Source: Ruminococcaceae bacterium UBA5295
GTDB taxonomy: Bacteria > Bacillota > Clostridia > Oscillospirales > Acutalibacteraceae
Length of the DNA stretch: 13,606 nt
Direction: 5' to 3'
Assembly: GCA_002411365.1 (NCBI GenBank)
Contig: DHSD01000003.1
Location: 72,200-85,805, forward strand
The notes below the pieces were generated by a model, which saw only the letters and a list, made by a program, of their open reading frames with translations, had not been told where the DNA came from and ran no database searches. Of this stretch, positions 1 through 7,476 are shown piece after piece. The translations under genes were made by a program, and so were the position numbers. Each line of letters opens with the position of its first letter. Position 1 is the stretch's first letter.

Positions 1-18
1 GAGTGGCTTCCTTAATAT

Positions 19-52
19 AAAAATGGACGGCCATTAAGCAATGGCCGTCCAT
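19..52 (-). terminator. Rho-independent terminator of the PTS/ilvA/ridA operon
   Basis: A perfect 13-bp stem (23-35 pairing with 40-52, arms ATGGACGGCCATT / AATGGCCGTCCAT) closes a 4-nt loop at 36-39. Read on the minus strand it is followed by TTTTATATT, while the plus-strand side has no T tract, so it terminates minus-strand transcription. It lies 66 bp past the ridA stop and is the only strong terminator seen for the minus-strand gene series. A small extra hairpin, GGAAAC-ACC-GTTTCC at 56-70, lies between ridA and this terminator. Confidence 0.9.
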
Positions 53-117
53 ATAGGAAACACCGTTTCCGCTGGATTTTTTCAAACCGGATATGCCAGC
101 AATAATTTAAAAATCCC

Positions 118-492
118 TTATAAAGCAGCTACTGCTTCAACTTCTACAAGAGCTCCTTTGGGAAGTGCTTTCACCGAAACACAGGAACGCGCCGGTTTAC
201 TGGTTAAATATTTTCCATATACACTGTTAAAAGCATCGAAATCATTGATATCAGCAAGAAAACACGTCGTTTTTATAACCTTAGTAAAATCTGTTCCTGC
301 CGCACTAAGAATGTTTTTTATGTTTTTCATAACCTGTTCAGTCTGCTGTACAATATTGCCTTCAACAAGCTTACCTGTTTCAGGGATAATAGGGATCTGG
401 CCACTGAGAAAAACCATGTCCCCACATTGGATTGCCTGTGAATATGGCCCAATGGCAGCTGGTGCATCTTTAGTATAAACTGATTTAATCAT
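118..492 (-). CDS. ridA: RidA family 2-iminobutanoate/2-iminopropanoate deaminase
   Basis: A 124-aa member of the Rid/YjgF family, a cytosolic trimer that hydrolyses reactive enamine/imine intermediates released by PLP enzymes such as threonine ammonia-lyase. Visible family marks are IGPYSQAI near residues 14-21, FLSGQIP at 28-34, the substrate-binding arginine in PARSCVSV (Arg102, matching Arg105 of E. coli RidA), and the terminal LVEVEAVA block with Glu118. Length is typical of the family (about 125 aa). The reading frame is open upstream to 567, but the ATG at 490-492 gives the canonical N-terminus, with GGAG 13 nt upstream. That spacing is rather long, so initiation a few codons earlier is not excluded. 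It lies 29 bp downstream of ilvA in the same direction, the expected metabolic partner, and is the last gene before the terminator. Confidence 0.93.
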   Translation of the reverse strand: MIKSVYTKDAPAAIGPYSQAIQCGDMVFLSGQIPIIPETGKLVEGNIVQQTEQVMKNIKNILSAAGTDFTKVIKTTCFLADINDFDAFNSVYGKYLTSKPARSCVSVKALPKGALVEVEAVAAL

Positions 493-521
493 ATGAATTT
501 TATGTCTCCTTTCACTGTTCG

Positions 522-1721
522 TTATTTTGAAATGATGACATATCCTGCCTGCGTGATGGCATCGCATATTTGCTTATAATTTTTCGAGTCCTTAACTTCA
601 ATGCAGACAGAAAGGAAGCACGAATGGATATTAAGTGCCGTTGAATTCCTGTCATGGTATATGCTAATAATATTGCCGCCAAATTTAGAAATGATTGATG
701 ATATCTTTTTTATTTCGCCAGGCTTATCTGCCATTTTAATTAATATTTGCCCTAATCGGCCTCGATTCATCAACCCGAGATCAATAATTCTCGAAAGTGC
801 AGTAACATCGATATTCCCGCCTGAAACAACGCAGGCAACATTTTTCCCATGCAGATTAAATTTGTTAAAAAGCATTGCTGCAACAGAAGCTGCCCCTGCG
901 CCTTCAGCTACGACTTTTTGTTCTTCGATTAAATATAGAATCGCCATAGCGATTTCGTCGTCAGTAACTGTTGTGATATCGTCCACATATTTCCTGCAGT
1001 ATTCGTATGTCAGCTTACCAGGGCATTTTACTGCAATACCATCTGCCAAAGTGGAGACATTATCTAAAGCTTCTATTTTGCTTACTTTTAACGCATGCAC
1101 CATTCCCGGTGCACCACTTGCCTGAACACCAAAAACTTTGCAGCTGGGTTTTAGCATCTTTATTGCAAAGGCCACACCAGAAATCAGGCCTCCACCGCCA
1201 ACCGGCACAATAACAGCATCTACATCAGGCAGCTGTTCCAAAATTTCAAGTCCTATGGTGCCCTGTCCAGCAATTACGTCATCGTCATCAAACGGATGGA
1301 TCATGACGGCTCCGCTTTCTTTCTGTATGGCGCACGCTTTTGCGTAAGCATCGTCGTATACGCCATCCACCAGGCATACTTCCGCACCATAGCTTCTTGT
1401 TTTCTCTATTTTAGAAATTGGAGCGCATGACGGAATACAGATAGTAGCCTTTATATGCTTTCGCGATGCAGCAAAAGCCACGCCTTGCGCATGGTTGCCC
1501 GCAGAGCAGGCAACCACACCCCTTTCACATTCCTCTTTTGTCAGCGAAGAAATTTTGTTATAGGCGCCGCGGAGTTTAAAAGAACCTGTTTTTTGAAGAT
1601 TCTCTTCTTTGAGAAAAACATTATTTTGGCTGCTGATTCCAGAGGCCTGTGACAAATTTGTTTTACAGGCGATTCCTTGCAACGTTTTCTTTGCGGAGAG
1701 AAGTTTGTCTTTTGTAAGCAA
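522..1721 (-). CDS. ilvA: Threonine ammonia-lyase (threonine dehydratase) with ACT-like C-terminal domain
   Basis: A 399-aa PLP enzyme of fold type II that deaminates threonine (often also serine) to 2-oxobutyrate and ammonia. The PLP lysine is Lys49 in GSFKLRGA; the phosphate-binding glycine loop is VGGGGLISG at about 174-182; SGGN at 300-303 is the other cofactor-contacting motif. Residues about 326-399 form an ACT-like regulatory domain (ADKPGEIKKISSII). This is the single-ACT form of about 400 aa seen in many Clostridia, and it could be catabolic (tdcB-like) or biosynthetic. I place the start at a TTG (1719-1721) because AGGAGG lies exactly 7 nt upstream (1729-1734). The frame is open to an ATG at 1760, but that would put the ribosome site inside the gene. 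It follows the DUF871 gene by 48 bp with no terminator, so it is probably part of the PTS transcript, an unusual place for it. Confidence 0.94.
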   Translation of the reverse strand: MLTKDKLLSAKKTLQGIACKTNLSQASGISSQNNVFLKEENLQKTGSFKLRGAYNKISSLTKEECERGVVACSAGNHAQGVAFAASRKHIKATICIPSCAPISKIEKTRSYGAEVCLVDGVYDDAYAKACAIQKESGAVMIHPFDDDDVIAGQGTIGLEILEQLPDVDAVIVPVGGGGLISGVAFAIKMLKPSCKVFGVQASGAPGMVHALKVSKIEALDNVSTLADGIAVKCPGKLTYEYCRKYVDDITTVTDDEIAMAILYLIEEQKVVAEGAGAASVAAMLFNKFNLHGKNVACVVSGGNIDVTALSRIIDLGLMNRGRLGQILIKMADKPGEIKKISSIISKFGGNIISIYHDRNSTALNIHSCFLSVCIEVKDSKNYKQICDAITQAGYVIISK

Positions 1722-1769
1722 AATTTTGCCTCCTGTAAAAAGATCGATAGGATAACACAAATGCAGTAA

Positions 1770-2858
1770 TTATTTCATTTCAACAAAAGTAAATGGCTGC
1801 CAGGGCTTTAAATAGTCAAGCAGGAAAATCTCGTTGTCATCAATCCGTCCAACAACATTTGTATTGCCGTAATTTTTTCTGTCTTTTAAAGCGATTTGCA
1901 ATTCTCCGGTATAGTGCTTGTATAAGCAATTATCGATTGTAATATCGCCTCGTTTTATATCCACTGTATTGAATGGTTTATATTCGCTGCCTGGATCTTC
2001 AACCCTGCTGCCGCAAGACCTTATTATGTAGTCGGAAATATCGCCGCGATTATTATGTACACGGTCTAAAATGATGCTGCGTTCAAGATTGGAAATTCCA
2101 TTTACCAGACGGACTTTAAGCGACATGCGGTAAGGATCAATCTGGCTTAAAGCCTTCATTTCATCCTCACTTGCAAAAGCGTTGGCAATTAATACATCAT
2201 CAATTAGTCCTGATGCAAACAGGTGCTTTGCCTGCGTATCAATTGGCAGATTCCTGTCATCTTCAAGAGTACAGAGTCCTTCGCTAACAGGCCATGGGCC
2301 AAACTGGGCTGTTGCAGATGAAACAAATGCTGCCGTACGTATGCCATAATTTTTAAACTGCCTGTTGCATTTCATAAAATGGTCATAGCCAATACCCGAA
2401 TACTTGTGGGGATAGAAATTATGGCATCCAAGAATATTTTCGGAATTTGGCTGGTAACTGAAAATATTGTCAACATATTTAGTGCCCGCGCTCATGTTCA
2501 GTTCGATTTTCAGCCCGTATTTATTGTATGACATGGCTGATTCTTCTTTGCCTGAAAAGCCGTTGTCAAGCCTGATACCATAAAGCCCCATATCCTTGAA
2601 AATGCCAAGATTACTGTAATCAACCCCAAGTTCTTTGAAGACTTCGGGATTAATATCAGCAATGACTTTCATGCCATACTTATTTGCATATGCTATGGTT
2701 TTTTTGAATTCAGCAAGTATTTTTTCCCTGTCACCCTTTACTGAAAGGAGGCAAGTAAAAATTCTTTTAAAATTGTATTTATTCGCCAAATCTATATAAG
2801 CAAGGTTTTTTTCTGTTGACGTGTGTGCTGGATAAATAGAAAATCCAATTTGTCGCAT
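1770..2858 (-). CDS. DUF871 / MupG-type 6-phospho-glycosidase-like protein (GH170 family)
   Basis: A 362-aa cytosolic protein of the DUF871 family. The N-terminal opening IGFSIYPAHTS and the run through HNFYPHKYSGIGYDHF (around residues 148-163) are typical of its TIM-barrel part; residues from about 240 on, including RGDITIDNC, form the smaller C-terminal domain. The characterised member, Staphylococcus aureus MupG, is a 6-phospho-N-acetylmuramidase that cuts MurNAc-6P-GlcNAc after PTS import; that activity founded family GH170. Many relatives sit in lactose/cellobiose-type PTS operons with untested substrates, so a phosphorylated disaccharide or glycoside is the safe statement. The start is the ATG at 2856-2858, with GGAGG 5 nt upstream; an in-frame ATG at 2870 would place that site inside the gene. 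No murQ (MurNAc-6P etherase) is present in the window, which weakens a strict MurNAc reading. It is 32 bp downstream of EIIC. Confidence 0.85.
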   Translation of the reverse strand: MRQIGFSIYPAHTSTEKNLAYIDLANKYNFKRIFTCLLSVKGDREKILAEFKKTIAYANKYGMKVIADINPEVFKELGVDYSNLGIFKDMGLYGIRLDNGFSGKEESAMSYNKYGLKIELNMSAGTKYVDNIFSYQPNSENILGCHNFYPHKYSGIGYDHFMKCNRQFKNYGIRTAAFVSSATAQFGPWPVSEGLCTLEDDRNLPIDTQAKHLFASGLIDDVLIANAFASEDEMKALSQIDPYRMSLKVRLVNGISNLERSIILDRVHNNRGDISDYIIRSCGSRVEDPGSEYKPFNTVDIKRGDITIDNCLYKHYTGELQIALKDRKNYGNTNVVGRIDDNEIFLLDYLKPWQPFTFVEMK

Positions 2859-2890
2859 AGCAGCCTCCATAAATTTTATATTTAAAAACT

Positions 2891-4222
2891 TTACGCGTTT
2901 TCCTGCGCACCTTCTGCCTGGTTTGCAGTTTTCTCCTGTTCGCAGTACTGTCTGTCAACAATTTTAATAAATGGAAGGTAAATCAAAAATGCAATAACAA
3001 GTTCAATTGCCTGAAGGACTGCTCCCTGCCATCCAGAAACAAAGAGGCCACCAATGATTACCGGTGTCGTCCAAGGAATAATAACGCCATTTGGTGCTGG
3101 AACAATGCCGCCCGCCATGCAAACGTATGTTATAATAGATTCGACAATTGGTGTGGCAATAAACGGTATGGCCAAAATCGGATTCAAAACAATTGGGAGG
3201 CCAAAGGTAACAGGCTCATTTATGTTGAAAAGGCCTGGCAGGATTCCAAGCTGACCGATTTTTTTACATTGCTGCGACTTGCATACTGTTAAAAGTGCAA
3301 TGCAAAGTGCCAAAGTGCATCCTGATCCACCAACCCATGTGTAAATCTGGACAAATTGCTGTGTAACTACATGCGGCAGCGCTACCCCTTTACTGTAGGC
3401 AGCAAGATTGTCTGCAGAAAGTGCGAGCCAAATAGGATTCATTACAGCTTCCACAACATCTGCTCCCGAGATGCCAAATAACCAGAACAGGCTGACAAAG
3501 AAATTTGCAATTATTGTTGCGCCAAGGCTGTCTCCCAGAGAAGTAAGCGGAACCTGCAGAATCGTAAAGATCAAATTGTGAACCGTATGGAACGGTGTAT
3601 AACAGAAAATCAGTCTTACTATGCCAAAAACCGAAATTGCAATAGCACCCGGTATTAATGCCGAAAAGGCTTTTGATACAGCAGGAGGCACACCTTTAGG
3701 CATTGTAATTTTCCAGCCCTTTTTGTAAACGGATTTTACTATTTCAGTAGCAAAAATGGCTGTAAGCATACCTACAAAAAGGCCTTTGGAACCTATCCAT
3801 TCCATTGGGATTACACTGTCAACTTTATAAATGGCACTGCTGCCCTTTGGTGTGAAATTTGTTGTGAATGGAGTAAGCACAAAAAAGCAAACAAGCGCGA
3901 TTACAGCTGTACTTATGCCATCCTGTTCATAATGTTCCGAAAGGCTGTTTGATATTCCTAAAACAACAAAAAGCGTCATAATTGCCATTGTAGCATGATA
4001 TGGCACTAAAAAGAAATCAGCCCAATTTGCTCCAAAAATTCCAGCCATGAAATTTTCATAGCCCGGTATTGGCAATGCAGAAAACAGCAGAAACATAGCT
4101 CCTATAATCAGCAGAGGCATTGCAAGCATAAATCCATCACGAATAGCGCACAGATAACGGTTATTTGCAATTTTATCTGCCACAGGCATTACTTTGTCTT
4201 CAAACTTATCCATCTTACTCAT
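2891..4222 (-). CDS. PTS lactose/cellobiose family EIIC permease
   Basis: A 443-aa integral membrane sugar transporter of the lactose/cellobiose (Lac) PTS family, about ten hydrophobic segments, the usual length for ChbC/CelB/LicC proteins. The N-terminus MDKFEDKVMPVADKIANN and the substrate-site motif NINEPVTFGLPI (Glu336) are diagnostic. It moves the sugar across the membrane while EIIB phosphorylates it. The ATG at 4220-4222 is chosen because GAAGG lies 8 nt upstream and the start overlaps the preceding EIIB gene by 8 bp, implying translational coupling; a GTG at 4231 is less likely. Odd point: in most family members a histidine follows the glycine-isoleucine pair in the W-x-x-G-I-H-G motif; here the segment reads WLFGISGAD, with Ser252 in that place. 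The C-terminal tail (after about 425) is hydrophilic and cytoplasmic. Confidence 0.95.
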   Translation of the reverse strand: MSKMDKFEDKVMPVADKIANNRYLCAIRDGFMLAMPLLIIGAMFLLFSALPIPGYENFMAGIFGANWADFFLVPYHATMAIMTLFVVLGISNSLSEHYEQDGISTAVIALVCFFVLTPFTTNFTPKGSSAIYKVDSVIPMEWIGSKGLFVGMLTAIFATEIVKSVYKKGWKITMPKGVPPAVSKAFSALIPGAIAISVFGIVRLIFCYTPFHTVHNLIFTILQVPLTSLGDSLGATIIANFFVSLFWLFGISGADVVEAVMNPIWLALSADNLAAYSKGVALPHVVTQQFVQIYTWVGGSGCTLALCIALLTVCKSQQCKKIGQLGILPGLFNINEPVTFGLPIVLNPILAIPFIATPIVESIITYVCMAGGIVPAPNGVIIPWTTPVIIGGLFVSGWQGAVLQAIELVIAFLIYLPFIKIVDRQYCEQEKTANQAEGAQENA

Positions 4223-4544
4223 TTTTTTCACCTTCTTGAGTTTTCATAAGTTGTAAGGCTTGGTTAAGAACTTTCTCTCCATCCATTACGCCATAATCCA
4301 TAGCATTAATCATTGCGACCGGGATATTTCTTGACTGGCAAAGCCTTTGGGCCCTTTTAAAGGCATACCTAATCTGTGGTCCCAAAAGGATAACATTGGC
4401 TTCGTCAACATGCTTTTCCATTTGTGCTTCCGGAAAAGCATCAATGGAAATTTCAATATTGCGCTTTTCTGCTGACTCCTTCATCTTTGTTACCATTAGA
4501 CTTGTAGACATTCCTGCCGTACAAAACAGTAAGATTCTTTTCAT
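4215..4544 (-). CDS. PTS lactose/cellobiose family EIIB (second copy, next to EIIC)
   Basis: A 109-aa cytosolic phosphocarrier. Cys8 in FCTAGMSTS is the phosphorylated cysteine with its P-loop, and VILLGPQIRY (around 52-61) is the second family block; the end DGEKVLNQALQLM is also typical. It takes phosphate from EIIA and passes it to sugar bound by EIIC, whose gene overlaps its end by 8 bp (shared ATGAGTAA). The start is the ATG at 4542-4544, with AAGGGG 6-7 nt upstream; an ATG at 4562 would add six residues and bury that site. This is one of two EIIB genes in the operon. The two proteins share the family pattern but differ clearly (phosphocysteine loops CTAGMSTS and CAAGVSTS), so this is not a recent tandem copy. 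It lies 54 bp after the GrdB-like gene; that gap shows no hairpin or promoter. Confidence 0.95.
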   Translation of the reverse strand: MKRILLFCTAGMSTSLMVTKMKESAEKRNIEISIDAFPEAQMEKHVDEANVILLGPQIRYAFKRAQRLCQSRNIPVAMINAMDYGVMDGEKVLNQALQLMKTQEGEKNE

Positions 4545-4598
4545 TTTTTTCCCCTTCTTCATCCAACTTAAATTTCAATACTTTCTCCAGCCAATTTA

Positions 4599-5129
4599 TT
4601 AATCTTGTGAGAAATACCCCTCCTCTTCAGGTGTGCCTATTTTCTCCTTGGAAGCGAGCTTGACAGCAAAATCTGCCATTTTCCTTAGGGCAATATTCAA
4701 GCCTGAACCGCCTTTTTTCGGAGTTTTTATTATATAAACCTTTTTGCGGAAAATAGGTGTACCTGTGCTTTCTTCAGCCATAGCAGCGAATGCCGGAATA
4801 CCGCACTGATCTCTTACATATTCTGCAAAATATCCGCAACATTCTCCAAATCGCTTATGATTCAGCGCTGGGCCGCAGATAACTACATCAGCATTTAGTG
4901 CTTTAACCATTTCGCCAAGCTTTTTCATAGCCTGTTCTTTGTTTTCAAGGAAATAATGGTCTCCGCAAATAACAGTACCGACTATATCTGCACCTTTTCT
5001 AACAAGCATATTTCTAAGTAACATACCTGTTCCGACTGCGCCCCTCTGCGACTGTGGTTCAATATCCATTCTTTCATCTTCGCCAAGGCCGGCCTGAATC
5101 TGATTTAAAAACTGAACAGCCTTAATCAT
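4599..5129 (-). CDS. Standalone N-terminal GrdB-like domain (glycine/betaine reductase component B family)
   Basis: A 176-aa protein that matches, from memory of the family, the N-terminal part of GrdB, the substrate-specific selenoprotein of glycine, sarcosine, betaine and proline reductases. Shared features are the opening VQFLNQIQAGLGEDE, the RGAVGTGMLL block (29-38), TVICGDHYF (52-60), DVVICGPALNHKRFG (81-95) and the end PEEEGY. Full GrdB is about 430 aa and carries selenocysteine in its C-terminal half; this gene stops right after the N-terminal part with TAA, not TGA, and no downstream continuation exists. It therefore cannot be a canonical reductase. Cysteines at 55, 85, 97, 98 and 109 could bind metal or substrate, but the role is unknown. 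Its ribosome site AGAGGA lies inside the end of the GH1 gene, 2 bp upstream, so it is translationally coupled to a sugar hydrolase. Confidence 0.8.
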   Translation of the reverse strand: MIKAVQFLNQIQAGLGEDERMDIEPQSQRGAVGTGMLLRNMLVRKGADIVGTVICGDHYFLENKEQAMKKLGEMVKALNADVVICGPALNHKRFGECCGYFAEYVRDQCGIPAFAAMAEESTGTPIFRKKVYIIKTPKKGGSGLNIALRKMADFAVKLASKEKIGTPEEEGYFSQD

Positions 5130-5131
5130 TT

Positions 5132-6553
5132 TTACATCCTCTCTAAATTTTCGCCATGATCTGCAATAACATTTTTAAACCAATAAAAGCTCTTTTTTCT
5201 CGAGCGCTTTAAAGTGCCATGCCCGTTATCGTCTTTATCAACATAAATAAAGCCGTAGCGCTTGCTCATCTGGCCTGTTGAGTTGCTTACAATATCAATT
5301 GGCCCCCATGTTAAATATCCCATCAACTCAACGCCATCGTCGATTGCCTTTTTTGCCTGCTCCAAATGGGCTCTCAGATACTCAATCCGGTAATCGTCGT
5401 CAATAGAGCCATCTGGATTTACAGTATCCTTAGCGCCCAGTCCATTTTCAACAATAAAAATCGGTTTTTGATATCGGTCATATAGCTCTTCCAAAGAGTA
5501 GCGCAAACCAAGCGGATCAATTTGCCACCCCCACTCAGAAGTCTTAAGGTATGGGTTATCCTCTGGGCTTTTATTGCCAATAATTCTCGGGTCTAATGAT
5601 GAACCCGCTTTTGCTACTTTACTCTTGTAATAGCTCAGTGATATATAATCCACCAAATTATCTCTGAGTATTTTCTCATCATCTTTATCAACTTCGAATG
5701 GGATACCACTGCGGTTTATGAACGATTTAAAGTATGATGGGTAATATCCTCTTACCTGCACATCGGTGAAAAGGAGCGTCAGCCTGTTTGCCTGCATTGC
5801 TGCAATAACGTCTTCCGGCTTGCATGTTTTTGGATACACCGGTGCGGTATTTACCATACATCCAATTTTAGCGTCAGGAATAATTTCGTGGCATGCCTTA
5901 GCAGCAAGTGCACTTGCAACAAATTGATTGTGCATTGCTCTAAAAAGTTCAGGAAGTTGATTTGCATTTTTTTTGGGTAAAATTCCCGCATTTATAAATG
6001 GTGTGTAGAAAAGCAGATTAATCTCATTAAATGTGAGCCAGTATTTTACTTTATTTTTATATCTTTGAAACACAGTCTTAACATACCGGTCAAAAAGCGC
6101 AATTAACTCTCTATTACTCCATCCACCATATCTTTTTGCAAGGTTCAACGGCATCTCATAGTGTGAAAGGGTAACGACAGGCTGTATTCCATTTTTTAAA
6201 AGTTCGTCAAACAGATCATCATAGAATTGCAGCCCCTGTTCATTTGGAGATTCTTCATCGCCGTTTGGAAAAATCCTTGACCATGCAATTGAAACGCGGA
6301 GGCAGTTAAAACCCATCTCTGAAAATAAAGATATATCTTCTTTATACCTATGGTAAAAATCGATTGCTTCATGGGAAGGGTAATTGCCATCATCAGACTC
6401 TGCAACCGGGCCGTCAGCTCCATGCGGCAGAACATCGATTATTGATAGTCCTTTGCCACCTTCGAGGTAAGCGCCTTCAATTTGGTTGGCAGCTAACGCA
6501 CCACCCCAAAAAAAGTTTTCAGGGAAGGCACCATTTGTTATCTCTTTTTCCAC
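5132..6553 (-). CDS. GH1 6-phospho-beta-glucosidase
   Basis: A 473-aa cytosolic family 1 glycoside hydrolase that splits PTS-imported 6-phospho-beta-glycosides. The opening FPENFFWGGALAANQIEGA is a GH1 hallmark. The acid/base is Glu177 in TFNEIN and the nucleophile Glu369 in IVENGLG. The 6-phosphate pocket is indicated by Ser423, Lys431 and Tyr433 in the segment ending MSKRYGFIYVD, and WGPIDIVS (416-423) favours the 6-phospho-glucosidase over the 6-phospho-galactosidase branch. The length is normal. The start is taken as GTG at 6551-6553, with AAAGGAG 8 nt upstream; an in-frame TTG at 6574 has no better site. It follows EIIB by 79 bp, a gap with no hairpin but a small ATCTAAT direct repeat (6618-6624 and 6627-6633). 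Substrate could be cellobiose-6P, an aryl or another beta-glucoside. Confidence 0.95.
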   Translation of the reverse strand: MEKEITNGAFPENFFWGGALAANQIEGAYLEGGKGLSIIDVLPHGADGPVAESDDGNYPSHEAIDFYHRYKEDISLFSEMGFNCLRVSIAWSRIFPNGDEESPNEQGLQFYDDLFDELLKNGIQPVVTLSHYEMPLNLAKRYGGWSNRELIALFDRYVKTVFQRYKNKVKYWLTFNEINLLFYTPFINAGILPKKNANQLPELFRAMHNQFVASALAAKACHEIIPDAKIGCMVNTAPVYPKTCKPEDVIAAMQANRLTLLFTDVQVRGYYPSYFKSFINRSGIPFEVDKDDEKILRDNLVDYISLSYYKSKVAKAGSSLDPRIIGNKSPEDNPYLKTSEWGWQIDPLGLRYSLEELYDRYQKPIFIVENGLGAKDTVNPDGSIDDDYRIEYLRAHLEQAKKAIDDGVELMGYLTWGPIDIVSNSTGQMSKRYGFIYVDKDDNGHGTLKRSRKKSFYWFKNVIADHGENLERM

Positions 6554-6632
6554 CGAACTATCTCCTTTCTTCAACTTGCCTTACTGCCATATTCAGTAGC
6601 ATCTGCACATCTTATGTATCTAATGCATCTAA

Positions 6633-6938
6633 TTATTTTGCTAATGCTAAGGCATCTTTTAAAACTTTTTCGCCATTTAATGAAGTATAGTCTTCCTTGC
6701 TGATGACTGTTACATGAATTCCCAAATGCTCATAGCGGCTTTTTGCATCAGCAAGCAAATAACTCACCTGCGGGCCAAGCATCAGAACATCTGTATGATC
6801 AGCATATTTGCCAAAATTATTTTCAGCAGTAGCTTTTATAATTGCGTCTATATTCATCTGGCTTGCTGCAATGTTCATTTTGCTTACCAGAAGGCTGGTA
6901 GAAACCCCTGCAGCACATACAAGCGTGATTCTAATCAT
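6633..6938 (-). CDS. PTS lactose/cellobiose family EIIB (first copy, next to EIIA)
   Basis: A 101-aa cytosolic phosphocarrier with Cys8 in VCAAGVSTS as phosphorylation site and VLMLGPQVSYLL (about 51-62) as second family block. It accepts phosphate from the EIIA encoded just upstream, whose stop codon overlaps this ATG (ATGA, 6935-6938), so the two are coupled. AGGAGG is present about 12 nt upstream, rather far, which fits reinitiation after EIIA. A second EIIB occurs beside EIIC further down, while only one EIIA and one EIIC are present. Either the two EIIBs serve the same permease with different partners, or one passes phosphate elsewhere, for example to the PRD regulator; the sequence does not settle this. 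Confidence 0.95.
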   Translation of the reverse strand: MIRITLVCAAGVSTSLLVSKMNIAASQMNIDAIIKATAENNFGKYADHTDVLMLGPQVSYLLADAKSRYEHLGIHVTVISKEDYTSLNGEKVLKDALALAK

Positions 6939-7279
6939 TTGCTATTGTTGCCTCCTGTCTTTTCTGAGCCAGAGGGCTGAATTTTGCGATACAAAGCAAT
7001 AAATTCCTTTGCTACATCAAGTATGGCAATTGCGCACATCAGATGATCCTGCGCATGCGCCATTAACAGCGTCATCCTTTTGATTTCTCCTGCTGCCTCT
7101 GCTTGAATAATGCTGGCTTGAGATTCGTGCGCTTTTGATAAAGCTTCGTCAGCACTTTGTATCTTTTGGTCAGCATCGTCGAAATCGCCGGCTTTCGCAC
7201 TTTCGATTGCTTCCATTGCCTTGCTTCTGGCATCACCGCTATTCACGATAAGTTGCATTGTTGCTTTTTCCATATCCAT
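6935..7279 (-). CDS. PTS lactose/cellobiose family EIIA
   Basis: A 114-aa all-helical, normally trimeric phosphocarrier. It accepts phosphate from HPr at His75 in LLMAHAQDHLM, with Gln77 and Asp78 beside it matching the conserved active-site and metal-binding positions of the family. Residues 30-50 (AGDFDDADQKIQSADEALSKAH) show the usual charged helix. It is the promoter-proximal gene of the minus-strand operon. The ATG at 7277-7279 has AAAGGTGAT about 8 nt upstream; Met3 is a less likely alternative. The predicted sigma-54 start at about 7352 leaves a leader of some 72 nt with no convincing attenuator. Confidence 0.95.
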   Translation of the reverse strand: MDMEKATMQLIVNSGDARSKAMEAIESAKAGDFDDADQKIQSADEALSKAHESQASIIQAEAAGEIKRMTLLMAHAQDHLMCAIAILDVAKEFIALYRKIQPSGSEKTGGNNSK

Positions 7280-7361
7280 TTTTTACAATCACCTTTCTTA
7301 TTCAATCAGATAATCAAAGCTGTTTAAAGTTTTTTTAATTTTACTTTCCTTATCAACCATG

Positions 7362-7379
7362 AAGCAAAATCTGTGCCAA
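7362..7379 (-). promoter_or_regulatory. Sigma-54 (-24/-12) promoter of the PTS operon
   Basis: On the minus strand the sequence reads TTGGCACAGATTTTGCTT. It has the invariant GG (7377-7376) and GC (7365-7364) separated by exactly 10 nt and fits the TGGCAC-N5-TTGC consensus at every key base. The expected transcription start is about 7352, 73 bp upstream of the EIIA start codon. Both the sigma factor (rpoN) and a matching activator are encoded in the window. Confidence 0.93.
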
Positions 7380-7476
7380 AACACAATTTTTTCAAAAAAG
7401 ATAGTTTAAGGTCCTAAATTTTTAAATAATATTGATAATGCTACGTTTTTTCTATGTTTTGCAAAATTTGCGGAAA

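Noticed and set aside
41..1652. Open frames on the plus strand across the ridA and ilvA region
   Set aside because: They lie antisense to clearly conserved genes, show no family motifs and lack convincing ribosome sites.
4545..4601. Possible selenocysteine read-through extending the GrdB-like gene
   Set aside because: The stop codon is TAA, not TGA, only 54 bp remain before the next gene, and no C-terminal GrdB motifs follow.
6066..6074. Another TGAAACACA nonamer
   Set aside because: It lies inside the GH1 coding sequence, has no paired arm and no nearby promoter; treated as chance.
6554..6632. ATCTAAT direct repeat in the gap between EIIB and GH1 as a regulatory element or processing site
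   Set aside because: Two 7-bp AT-rich copies, no hairpin and no promoter boxes; too weak to call.
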